Shown: piece after piece, positions 24,215 to 32,071 of the stretch
How positions within the stretch are numbered: the stretch's first letter is position 1
Layout of the letters: each line of letters starts with the position of its first letter
Source of the DNA: Nonlabens marinus S1-08
Lineage (GTDB): Bacteria; Bacteroidota; Bacteroidia; Flavobacteriales; Flavobacteriaceae
Assembly: GCF_000831385.1 (NCBI RefSeq)
Contig: NZ_AP014548.1
Span: 558,001-622,000 of the forward strand
Direction of reading: 5' to 3'
Length of the DNA: 64,000 nucleotides
Notes under the pieces: model-generated
Told to the model about the DNA's origin: nothing
What the model saw: only the letters and a program-made list of their open reading frames with translations
The model's database searches: none
Translations under genes and position numbers: made by a program

Positions 24215-25378
24215 ATGCCTTTTTATCATAAAATGGGAAAAATACCGCACAAGCGCCACACGGTCTTTAAAAAACCAGACGGCTCGCTGTATTACGAACA
24301 ACTATTTGGAACCATAGGTTTTGATGGGATGTATACGAACTCGTATCACACACATCGCCCTACTATGGTTAAGGAAATACAAGGCAGTTATAGCGTTAAA
24401 CCTGAAATTGCCCTTGAAAATCATTTAAAATCTTATCGCTTGAAAGGTTTTCAGGTACCACCGCAACCCGACTATCTGGATAGCAGAACGACGGCGCTGG
24501 TAAATAGCGATGTGGCTATTGTGCTGGCAGCACCTCAAGAATCTCTGAGAGATTATTTTTATAAAAATGCAGATTCTGATGAGTTGCTTTTTGTGCATCA
24601 AGGAACTGGAACCTTGAGAACCCATTTAGGAAGTCTTGAGTTTAAGTATGGAGATTATCTATTGATTCCTAGAGGTGTTATTTATCAAATTGATTTCGAC
24701 ACCCCTGTCAATCGATTTTTTATAGTAGAGAGTCGACGACCTATTTATACTCCTAAGAGGTATCGCAACGGGTTTGGTCAATTGTTAGAGCATTCACCGT
24801 TTTGTGAACGCGATTTGCGCAGACCAGAACAGTTGGAGACTCATGATGAAAAAGGAGAGTTTTTGATCAAGATTAAGAAACAAGACGAGATTTTTGAAAT
24901 GGTCTATGCCTCCCACCCTTTTGATGTGGTAGGCTATGATGGCTACAACTACCCCTATGCGTTTTCCATTCACGATTTTGAACCTATAACTGGCCGCATT
25001 CACCAACCGCCGCCTGTCCACCAAACATTTGAGACGGATGCGTTTGTAGTATGTAGTTTTGTGCCGCGCAAATACGATTACCATCCGGACAGCATCCCTG
25101 CACCCTATAATCATAGCAATATTGACAGCGATGAAGTGTTGTATTATGTCGACGGAGATTTTATGAGTCGTAACGATATCGAGAAGGGGCATATTTCCCT
25201 TCATCCAGCAGGCATTCCACATGGGCCACATCCTGGTGCGGTGGAACGTAGTATAGGCCAAACAGAAACTGAAGAGCTGGCTGTAATGGTAGATACGTTT
25301 AAGCCATTAAAAGTAACTAAAGCAGGTCTCGCGATTGCTGATGATTCGTATCATAAAAGCTGGCTAGATCATAAATAA
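24215..25378 (+). CDS. hmgA: Homogentisate 1,2-dioxygenase
   Basis: The 387-residue protein opens the ring of homogentisate to maleylacetoacetate, the third step of tyrosine catabolism. The C-terminal cupin part carries the iron-binding region: PPPVHQTFETDAFVVCSFVPRKYDYHPDSIPAPYNHSNIDSDEVLYYVDGDF with its His/Glu ligands, then ISLHPAGIPHGPHPG. The N-terminal part (PFYHKMGKIPHKRHTVFKKPDGSLYYEQLFGT) is typical of Bacteroidota enzymes, which are shorter than the human one (445). It lies next to hppD, the enzyme that makes its substrate, with one small membrane protein gene between. Confidence 0.93.
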   Translation: MPFYHKMGKIPHKRHTVFKKPDGSLYYEQLFGTIGFDGMYTNSYHTHRPTMVKEIQGSYSVKPEIALENHLKSYRLKGFQVPPQPDYLDSRTTALVNSDVAIVLAAPQESLRDYFYKNADSDELLFVHQGTGTLRTHLGSLEFKYGDYLLIPRGVIYQIDFDTPVNRFFIVESRRPIYTPKRYRNGFGQLLEHSPFCERDLRRPEQLETHDEKGEFLIKIKKQDEIFEMVYASHPFDVVGYDGYNYPYAFSIHDFEPITGRIHQPPPVHQTFETDAFVVCSFVPRKYDYHPDSIPAPYNHSNIDSDEVLYYVDGDFMSRNDIEKGHISLHPAGIPHGPHPGAVERSIGQTETEELAVMVDTFKPLKVTKAGLAIADDSYHKSWLDHK

Positions 25379-25398
25379 CAACTATTAAAACTATCACA

Positions 25399-25881
25399 TT
25401 GAACGAAATTCAAAACAAATTACCTGCAGATCCTGGAGCGATGATCCTGGGAATCATCGCTTTAATTATAAGTTTGATAGGCTGTTGTTGCGGCATTCTT
25501 GCCATTCCAACGGTTATTATGAGCATCATAGGACTGGTATGGGCAAACAAAAGTGTCAAGGCCTATAAAATGGCTCCTGACTCTTACAACCCAAGAAGTT
25601 ACAGCAATGTAAAATCAGCAAAAATTGTCAACATCATTGCACTTGTGCTAAGCGTCATCGGTTTTGTAATTTCCTTGATTTGGTTCGGTACTGCTATGCT
25701 GGATCCAGAAGGGGTTTTCAAAAAACTAGAAAACGGAGATTTTAAAAGACAGATAGATGGTTTTGAAGATGACGGCGAGGTGGATGAAGAAATAGATACT
25801 TGGAAGTATGAAGATGCTGTGGACAGCACTCAGGTCAACCAAGAAGTGATTGAAGTGGAACAAGTGACTGACAGTATCTAA
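25399..25881 (+). CDS. CCC-motif (DUF4190-like) small membrane protein
   Basis: This 160-residue protein has two or three membrane helices: MILGIIALIISLIGCCCGILAIPTVIMSIIGLVWA (about 15-50) with a triple Cys, and IVNIIALVLSVIGFVISLIWF (about 77-97). A very acidic soluble tail (DGEVDEEIDTWKYEDAVDS) makes up the last 55 residues. The family is common in Flavobacteria and has no known function. The start used is a TTG at 25399; an ATG at 25441 is a possible alternative that would begin at the first helix. It lies between hmgA (20 bases) and hppD, so it may be part of the tyrosine operon. Confidence 0.75.
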   Translation: MNEIQNKLPADPGAMILGIIALIISLIGCCCGILAIPTVIMSIIGLVWANKSVKAYKMAPDSYNPRSYSNVKSAKIVNIIALVLSVIGFVISLIWFGTAMLDPEGVFKKLENGDFKRQIDGFEDDGEVDEEIDTWKYEDAVDSTQVNQEVIEVEQVTDSI

Positions 25882-25988
25882 AAAAATGAAGATCAAAAAG
25901 TCTTTTTTAGCATTTCAAACCAGAGCCATGTGGTGATTGTAGAAATAAATCCGTTTCACAATTATTTCACCCTCAAAAATTCAATGCC

Positions 25989-27152
25989 ATGCCTGCAGAA
26001 ATCAAAAAATTAAAAGATCTAAAAAATACGGAATACAGCCTCAAGAAGTTATTCAATGAGGCCGAAGACTTTTTGCCTTTATTAGGAACAGACTACGTCG
26101 AGCTTTATGTAGGAAACGCAAAGCAAGCCGCGCATTTTTACAAAACAGCTTTCGGTTTCCAGTCCTTAGCCTATGCTGGATTAGAGACTGGGCTTAAAGA
26201 CCGAGTTTCTTATGTTCTACAACAAGGTAAAATAAGATTAGTCCTTACCACTCCCTTGCAAAAAGGTGGCGAAATCAATAGACATATTGAAGAACATGGA
26301 GATGGTGTTAAAGTTGTTGCCTTGTGGGTAGAAGATGCGACTAAAGCGTTTGAGGAAACCACAAAAAGAGGAGCTAAACCTTTTCAGGAACCTACCAAAG
26401 AAACGGACGAGCATGGAGAAGTGGTCCGCTCGGGAATCTATACCTATGGAGAAACCGCACATACGTTTGTGGAACGCAAAAACTATAACGGCATTTTCTT
26501 ACCTGGATTCAAGAAATGGGAATCTCATTACAACCCTGAGCCAGTAGGTTTAAAGTTTATCGACCATATGGTAGGTAACGTGGGCTGGGATGAAATGAAT
26601 ACCTGGTGTAAGTTTTATGGCGAGGTGATGGGATTTGCCCAAATCATCTCCTTTGCAGATGATGATATAGCAACAGAATATACTGCGTTGATGAGCAAGG
26701 TAATGAGTAATGGTAATGGCCGTGTCAAGTTCCCTATCAACGAACCTGCAAAAGGAAAAAAGAAATCTCAAATTGAAGAATATTTAGATTTCTACAATGG
26801 GCCTGGAGTACAGCACATTGCCGTGGCTACAGATGATATCGTTAAAACAGTAAGCGCCATGAGGGATCGCGGTGTGGAATTTTTATATGTTCCAGATGAG
26901 TATTATGATGATTTGTTAGAGCGTGTAGGAGAAATTGATGAAGATGTAGAAGTACTGAAGAAGCATGGCATTTTGATCGATCGCGATGAAGAAGGTTACT
27001 TATTGCAGTTATTTACAAAAACAATTGTCGACAGACCAACTATGTTCATTGAAGTTATTCAGCGTAAAGGCGCTCAGTCTTTCGGAGTAGGTAATTTTAA
27101 AGCATTGTTTGAGGCTATTGAAAGAGAACAAGCCCTGAGAGGCACATTATAA
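25989..27152 (+). CDS. hppD: 4-hydroxyphenylpyruvate dioxygenase
   Basis: The 387-residue enzyme turns 4-hydroxyphenylpyruvate into homogentisate. It has two glyoxalase/VOC halves: YVELYVGNAKQAAHFYKTAFGFQ (about 36-58) and FIDHMVGNVGWDEMNTWCKFYGEVMGF (about 190-216). The iron ligands are His in IDHMVGNV, His in GVQHIAVATDDI and Glu in MFIEVIQRKGAQSFGVGNFKALFEAIE at the C terminus. It is of usual length. The substrate-product link to hmgA 1.9 kb upstream on the same strand shows a tyrosine degradation cluster; later steps (maleylacetoacetate isomerase, fumarylacetoacetase) are not in the window. Confidence 0.95.
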   Translation: MPAEIKKLKDLKNTEYSLKKLFNEAEDFLPLLGTDYVELYVGNAKQAAHFYKTAFGFQSLAYAGLETGLKDRVSYVLQQGKIRLVLTTPLQKGGEINRHIEEHGDGVKVVALWVEDATKAFEETTKRGAKPFQEPTKETDEHGEVVRSGIYTYGETAHTFVERKNYNGIFLPGFKKWESHYNPEPVGLKFIDHMVGNVGWDEMNTWCKFYGEVMGFAQIISFADDDIATEYTALMSKVMSNGNGRVKFPINEPAKGKKKSQIEEYLDFYNGPGVQHIAVATDDIVKTVSAMRDRGVEFLYVPDEYYDDLLERVGEIDEDVEVLKKHGILIDRDEEGYLLQLFTKTIVDRPTMFIEVIQRKGAQSFGVGNFKALFEAIEREQALRGTL

Positions 27153-27214
27153 AAAATTGGAATAGGTTTTGTATTCCTATCGTAGAGGCAACTAAAAGGC
27201 GCCTTACCACAGTC

Positions 27215-28006
27215 ATGAAACGAATTATACCAGTACTGCTCACATTGTTCACTATAAGCGTGGGCTTTGCTCCTGCTTATGAAACAGCCCCACAACGAGC
27301 TTATGCAGATGGGGAGTGGTTTAAATTCCGCATACACTATGGGATGTTTAATGCGAGTTATGCGACGCTAGAGGTTAAGGATACAAAGCTTAACGGTAAA
27401 AAAGTATATCATTTAAAAGGTAAAGGAAAATCCACAGGATTGATGCACTTGTTTTTTGAAGTCAATGATCGCTATGAAAGCTATATTGATAAAGAAACTG
27501 GAGCACCTTATAGATTTATACGGGATATAGATGAAGGTGGTCATACCAAGGATATTCAAATCGATTTTGATCATGCCACAAAAGTTGCTACGATCAACAA
27601 CAAGAAGCGCAAGGAAATAACTCAAATGAGCATCAAACCAGGGACTCAAGATATGATCTCTGCATTTTATCATTTGCGCAATATTGTGGATGCCACCAAA
27701 CTGAAAAAAAATGATGAATTCATCGTTCCTATGTTTTTTGATAACGAGAATTATGATTTCAAAATGAAATTTTTAGAGCGCGAAGTGGTTCGTACTAAAT
27801 TTGGAAAAATCAATGCGCTCAAATTCCGTCCCTATGTTCAATCCGGTCGTGTTTTTGAAGAAGAAGAAAGTCTGACCGTATGGATTAGCGATGATGAGAA
27901 TAAATTGCCTCTTAAAATTCAGGCAAAGCTAGCCGTGGGATCTTTGACTGCAGACCTAGACGCTTTTAAAGGCTTGAGTCATTCTTTTAAAAAGATTGCC
28001 GATTAA
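27215..28006 (+). CDS. DUF3108 periplasmic protein
   Basis: This 263-residue protein has a signal peptide (MKRIIPVLLTLFTISVGFAPAYE) and a beta-rich body that fits DUF3108: AYADGEWFKFRIHYGMFNASYATLEVKDTKLNGKKVYHLKGKGKSTGLMHLFFEVNDRYESYID, then DMISAFYHLRNI and EEESLTVWISDDENKLPLKIQAKLAVGSLTADL. The family is common in periplasm of Gram-negative bacteria, with no settled function; the fold resembles lipoprotein carriers of the LolA or DUF4412 kind only by general shape. It is 62 bases after hppD, so it may share its transcript. Confidence 0.85.
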   Translation: MKRIIPVLLTLFTISVGFAPAYETAPQRAYADGEWFKFRIHYGMFNASYATLEVKDTKLNGKKVYHLKGKGKSTGLMHLFFEVNDRYESYIDKETGAPYRFIRDIDEGGHTKDIQIDFDHATKVATINNKKRKEITQMSIKPGTQDMISAFYHLRNIVDATKLKKNDEFIVPMFFDNENYDFKMKFLEREVVRTKFGKINALKFRPYVQSGRVFEEEESLTVWISDDENKLPLKIQAKLAVGSLTADLDAFKGLSHSFKKIAD

Positions 28007-28069
28007 CTAAAGCTTTGCCCATTTGTGGTAAATAGCAGCGGATTAAACTCGCAATTCGCTCAGGTTGTT

Positions 28070-28077
28070 TATTTTTG
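28070..28077 (+). promoter_or_regulatory. -7 element (TATTTTTG) before tryptophan dioxygenase
   Basis: TATTTTTG matches TAnnTTTG and lies 21 bases before the ATG at 28099. No TTG stands at the expected -33 distance. Confidence 0.5.
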
Positions 28078-28098
28078 GGGCAATCTTAACATACATTA

Positions 28099-29067
28099 AT
28101 GTCGGACCAGATATCCCCTGAAATCGCGGAACGTATCCATTTGCTAGAAAAGAAGTTTAAAAACTCTGGGCAGGACATGCTTTCTTATCTTGATGGGCTG
28201 CTCTACGACCAGTACATAACTTACTGGGACTACATACGTCTTGACACCTTATTAAGCCTTCAAGTACCATCCACGTCTTTTCCTGACGAGATGATTTTTA
28301 TAGGCTACCATCAGATTACAGAGCTTTATTTCAAATTGGTCATTCACGAGCAAATGCAGATCATAGAGCAAGAGCATTTGACCGGCACTTACTTTTTAGA
28401 GAAAATTCGACGCATCAACAGGTACTTCAATGTGATGATCAACAGCTTTGAGGTTATGATTAAAGGAATGGAGCGCGAGCAGTTTCTTAAATTCCGCATG
28501 TCTTTGCTGCCTGCTAGTGGCTTTCAAAGTGCGCAGTTCCGTATGATAGAGTTTTATTCGACAGACATGTTGAATCTTGTTCATTATGAGGAGCGAGCAC
28601 GCTTTCGCGAAAGCGAAAAAACCAACAACATCCCAACACTTTTTGAAAATATCTACTGGAAACGTGGTGGGATTGACAAAGCAACTGGAGAAAAAACGCT
28701 TACACTAAAGCAATTTGAGAAGCGTTATACTCCTAGATTTTTAAGAATCGCAGAGCAAGTGAAGCATACTAATATTTATCAACGATACCTTTCCCTACCA
28801 CCGGAAGAACAAATCCCGGAATTGAAGGAAGAACTACGCAACATGGATTTGAGCGTAAATGTGAATTGGTTATTGATGCATATGGGAGCAGCTCACCGCT
28901 ATTTACGTAAAGAAGGTGGCGCTGTTAAAGCCACTGGAGGCACCAACTGGAAAGAATTTTTACCACCTAGTTTTCAAAAGATTTCATTTTTCCCAAGTTT
29001 ATGGACTGATCAAGAACATGATGAATGGGGAAAACAATGGGTGGATCACTTATTTAATACAAAATAA
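28099..29067 (+). CDS. Tryptophan 2,3-dioxygenase family protein
   Basis: This 322-residue heme enzyme family oxidises L-tryptophan to N-formylkynurenine, the first step of the kynurenine path. The family core is clear: YDQYITYWDYIRLDTLLSLQ (about 35-54), EMIFIGYHQITELYFKLVIHEQMQII (about 62-87), then FRMSLLPASGFQSAQFRMIE, where Arg and Ser bind the substrate, and LLMHMGAAHRYLRKEGGAVKATGGTNW with the substrate carboxylate contact near the C terminus. It is somewhat longer than the bacterial type (about 280). It is the first gene of an operon with an M23 peptidase and pgi. A palindrome (28599-28617) encodes RFRESE inside the variable middle. Confidence 0.9.
   Translation: MSDQISPEIAERIHLLEKKFKNSGQDMLSYLDGLLYDQYITYWDYIRLDTLLSLQVPSTSFPDEMIFIGYHQITELYFKLVIHEQMQIIEQEHLTGTYFLEKIRRINRYFNVMINSFEVMIKGMEREQFLKFRMSLLPASGFQSAQFRMIEFYSTDMLNLVHYEERARFRESEKTNNIPTLFENIYWKRGGIDKATGEKTLTLKQFEKRYTPRFLRIAEQVKHTNIYQRYLSLPPEEQIPELKEELRNMDLSVNVNWLLMHMGAAHRYLRKEGGAVKATGGTNWKEFLPPSFQKISFFPSLWTDQEHDEWGKQWVDHLFNTK
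28599..28617. repeat. Interspersed palindrome copy 8
   Basis: ACGCTTTCGCGAAAGCGAA; inside the tryptophan dioxygenase gene, read as ARFRESE. Confidence 0.9.
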
Positions 29068-29071
29068 CAGA

Positions 29072-30319
29072 ATGAAGAAATTAATAGCCCTTGCATTTAC
29101 TGCATGCCTAATAGTCCTTACTTCCTGTAATGATAATGAAGAGACAAAAGACTTGGCTGTTTTAGAACAAATTAAAATTGCACCTGTTTATTTATACGGC
29201 TATGATTTGAATAACTATAATGTAGTTGAAGACACTGTTCAATCAGGGGCTACGTTTAATGACTTGATTGCGCCGCATCTGGTTCAAGGTCAAAGTGCTT
29301 ATGAAGCTGCAATCACTATGGATTCTGTTTTCCCCCTGAGAAAGATCCAGGCTGGAAAACCCTATAAAATCATCAAACGCAAGGATAAAGCGGGAACTCC
29401 AGAGGCTTTTATTTATGAGGCAACTCGCATGGAGTATGTGCAACTCAAATTAACAGGCCAGCTAGAGGCAAAAGCAAATCAACATCCGTTAACCGTAAGA
29501 CGTAAAACGGCATCTGGAGTAATTCACTCCACTCTTTCAGAGGCAATGGAAGAAGAAGGTCTAGGAATGAGCGCCATTTATGAATTAAGTGATATTTATA
29601 AATGGACCATCGACTTTTTCAAATTACAAGAAGGGGATAAGTTTAAAATGATCTATCAAGAGCGTTATATCAATGACTCTATATATGCTGGGATTGAAGC
29701 AATTGATGTGGCCGTATTTGAAACTGGCGGTAAACCGTATTACGCATTTGATTATGTAACTGATAGTATCAAGGGGAAAAGAGATTATTACAGTGATAAA
29801 GGAACGACTTTAAGAAATTTCTTCCTAAAGGCACCCGTAAATTATACGCGTATCTCTAGTAGGTACAGCGGTAACCGCTTTCACCCAGTTCAAAAACGAT
29901 GGAAAGCTCATAGAGGTACAGACTACGCCGCTGGTTATGGAACACCTATCGTTTCTACTGCAAATGGTGTGGTTACTAAGTCTGGTTATACTAGAGGTAA
30001 TGGAAACTATGTAAAAGTACGCCACAATGGAACCTATGAGACCCAGTACCTGCACATGACTAAAAGACTGGTTAAAGTGGGACAAAGTGTTGCGCAGGGA
30101 CAAACCATTGGTACTGTGGGAAGCACAGGACTCGCTACAGGACCGCACGTATGCTACAGATTTTGGGTAAATGGAGTACAAGTAGATCCCTACAAACAAA
30201 ACCTGCCTAGTGCAGATCCATTACCTAAAGATCAAATGTCGCTATTCCAAAAACACATTGAGCCTTTAAAAGCTGAAATCGACAACCTACCTTACAAAGA
30301 CACTGCAGCAGTTTTATGA
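29072..30319 (+). CDS. M23-type metallopeptidase lipoprotein
   Basis: This 415-residue lipoprotein has signal MKKLIALAFTACLIVLTSC with lipid Cys at 19, followed by an OapA/LysM-like N-terminal part (about 40-190) and a C-terminal LytM/M23 domain. The first metal pair is in AHRGTDYAAGYGTPI (His and Asp). The second site reads GPHVCYRFWVNG, so the usual H-x-H is H-x-C. It should cut peptide cross-links of peptidoglycan if active. The frame is open upstream to 28916, but that region is the end of the dioxygenase; the ATG at 29072 gives a clean lipoprotein signal. It lies 4 bases after the dioxygenase and overlaps pgi by 4. Confidence 0.88.
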   Translation: MKKLIALAFTACLIVLTSCNDNEETKDLAVLEQIKIAPVYLYGYDLNNYNVVEDTVQSGATFNDLIAPHLVQGQSAYEAAITMDSVFPLRKIQAGKPYKIIKRKDKAGTPEAFIYEATRMEYVQLKLTGQLEAKANQHPLTVRRKTASGVIHSTLSEAMEEEGLGMSAIYELSDIYKWTIDFFKLQEGDKFKMIYQERYINDSIYAGIEAIDVAVFETGGKPYYAFDYVTDSIKGKRDYYSDKGTTLRNFFLKAPVNYTRISSRYSGNRFHPVQKRWKAHRGTDYAAGYGTPIVSTANGVVTKSGYTRGNGNYVKVRHNGTYETQYLHMTKRLVKVGQSVAQGQTIGTVGSTGLATGPHVCYRFWVNGVQVDPYKQNLPSADPLPKDQMSLFQKHIEPLKAEIDNLPYKDTAAVL

Positions 30320-31953
30320 AAAATGTAAATCCAACCGAAACAAATTCATGGAACATTCTAAAAGAACACTACCGGAATCTCAAAAACTTTGATTTAAAGG
30401 AGGCTTTTGCTGGAAACCCTTCTAGAGCAGAGAACTTCACATTAGTCGATGATGATTTTTATGTAGATCTTTCTAAGAACTTACTTACAACTGCCACTAG
30501 AGATGCATTGGTAGCCTTAGCGGAAGAGTGCCATTTATCTGAAGCAATGGACTCCTATTTTAACGGAGAGCCAATTAACCTTACAGAAGGTAGAGCAGTT
30601 TTGCACACCGCTTTAAGAACTCCTCTAGCTAAAGCAGATGACAAAGTGAAAAGCTTTGTGAAAGAAGCGCTTGAGAGTAAAAAGAAAATGTTTGATTATG
30701 TGGATCAAATACACAATGGTGATCTACTAGCATCAAATGGTGAAAAGTTTGATACTGTCGTCAATATAGGCATAGGCGGGAGTGATTTAGGACCAGTGAT
30801 GATCTATCAGGCGCTGGAGGCATACCAGAATAATTTGAAAGTTCATTTCGTTTCTAATGTTGAGGGAGATCATGTAGAAGAAGTCTTGAAAAAGATTCAG
30901 CCAGAAAGAACCTTATTCGTTATTGTTTCTAAATCTTTTGGAACTCAAGAAACACTTACCAACGCCACAACCATAAGAAATTGGTTTACCGGCAAGGTGA
31001 ATGCGGAGGCTGTAAGCCAGCATTTTATAGCCGTAAGCAGTAATGTGGATCGTGCCACCGCATTCGGTGTGGACGAAAACAACATTTTCCCCATGTTTGA
31101 TTGGGTAGGTGGTAGATTTTCCTTGTGGAGTACCGTGGGTATGTCCGTTGCGTTAGGAGTGGGAACTTCAAATTTTCAAGAATTGCTAGATGGCGCCCAT
31201 AGCATGGACGTTCATTTTAAAGAAACCCCTTTACTAGAAAACATACCTGTACAGCTCGCACTATTAACCATTTGGTATAATAATTTCTTTAAGGCAGAAA
31301 GTGAGGCCGTGATTCCTTATACCCAATACTTACAAAAACTTCCAGCTTATTTGCAGCAAGCAATCATGGAAAGTAATGGTAAGAGCGTGGATAGAACTGG
31401 AGAATCTGTGGATTATCAAACCGGCAATATTGTTTGGGGAGAACCAGGCACTAACTCGCAACATGCTTTCTTCCAATTGATCCATCAAGGAACTAAGTTG
31501 ATTCCTGCTCATTTTATCGCTTTCGCGAAAGCGAAATACCCACAGCCAGATCACCACAACAAATTAATGGCCAACTTCTTTGCACAAACAGAAGCCCTCA
31601 TGAACGGCAAATCTGAGGAAGAGGTAAAAGCAGACCTTGATCAAACAGATCTCACTGAAATTGAAAAGAAAAGACTACAACCCTTTAAGGTATTTGCAGG
31701 TAACAAGCCGACGACGACAATTTTAATCGATGAATTATCCCCTAAAAGTATAGGAAAGTTAGTTGCGATGTATGAACACAAGATTTTTGTAGAAGGTGTT
31801 ATATGGAATGTCTACAGTTATGATCAATGGGGTGTCGAACTAGGGAAAATTTTGGCAGATCGCATACTTGATGATATTGAACAACTTAAATCTGACGGTC
31901 ATGACGCTTCTACCACCGCATTGCTTAAACAGTTTTATTCTAAATTATCTTAA
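30316..31953 (+). CDS. pgi: Glucose-6-phosphate isomerase
   Basis: The 545-residue enzyme interconverts glucose 6-phosphate and fructose 6-phosphate. Motifs are VVNIGIGGSDLGPVMIYQAL, FVIVSKSFGTQETLTNA, the PGI signature FDWVGGRFSLWSTVGMSVAL, PYTQYLQKLPAYLQQAIMESNGKSV, LIHQGTKLIPAHFIAF...PDHHNKLMANFFAQTEAL and, near the end, the second signature VYSYDQWGVELGK. Length agrees with the E. coli enzyme (549). The start overlaps the stop of the M23 gene (ATGA). A palindrome copy at 31516-31535 encodes IAFAKAK in a loop just before the conserved DHH. Confidence 0.95.
   Translation: MKNVNPTETNSWNILKEHYRNLKNFDLKEAFAGNPSRAENFTLVDDDFYVDLSKNLLTTATRDALVALAEECHLSEAMDSYFNGEPINLTEGRAVLHTALRTPLAKADDKVKSFVKEALESKKKMFDYVDQIHNGDLLASNGEKFDTVVNIGIGGSDLGPVMIYQALEAYQNNLKVHFVSNVEGDHVEEVLKKIQPERTLFVIVSKSFGTQETLTNATTIRNWFTGKVNAEAVSQHFIAVSSNVDRATAFGVDENNIFPMFDWVGGRFSLWSTVGMSVALGVGTSNFQELLDGAHSMDVHFKETPLLENIPVQLALLTIWYNNFFKAESEAVIPYTQYLQKLPAYLQQAIMESNGKSVDRTGESVDYQTGNIVWGEPGTNSQHAFFQLIHQGTKLIPAHFIAFAKAKYPQPDHHNKLMANFFAQTEALMNGKSEEEVKADLDQTDLTEIEKKRLQPFKVFAGNKPTTTILIDELSPKSIGKLVAMYEHKIFVEGVIWNVYSYDQWGVELGKILADRILDDIEQLKSDGHDASTTALLKQFYSKLS
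31516..31535. repeat. Interspersed palindrome copy 9
   Basis: ATCGCTTTCGCGAAAGCGAA; inside pgi, read as IAFAKAK. Confidence 0.9.
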
Positions 31954-32014
31954 TCTAAACATTATCAACACCTTATAGTTGAAAAGTTACGAGTTAATTA
32001 ATGTTAGCTTAATG

Positions 32015-32043
32015 TTGGAGAACTGTTAAACGACTTATTTTTG
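32015..32043 (+). promoter_or_regulatory. Promoter of the Oar-like TonB receptor
   Basis: TTG (32015-32017), 18 bases, TATTTTTG (32036-32043); ATG follows at 32072. This fits the Bacteroidota consensus well. Confidence 0.75.
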
Positions 32044-32071
32044 CACTAACCAAAAATTAAATCGTTTCAAA

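Noticed and set aside
28916..29071. Upstream extension of the M23 peptidase frame
   Set aside because: It overlaps the end of the tryptophan dioxygenase gene, and the lipoprotein signal begins at the ATG at 29072.
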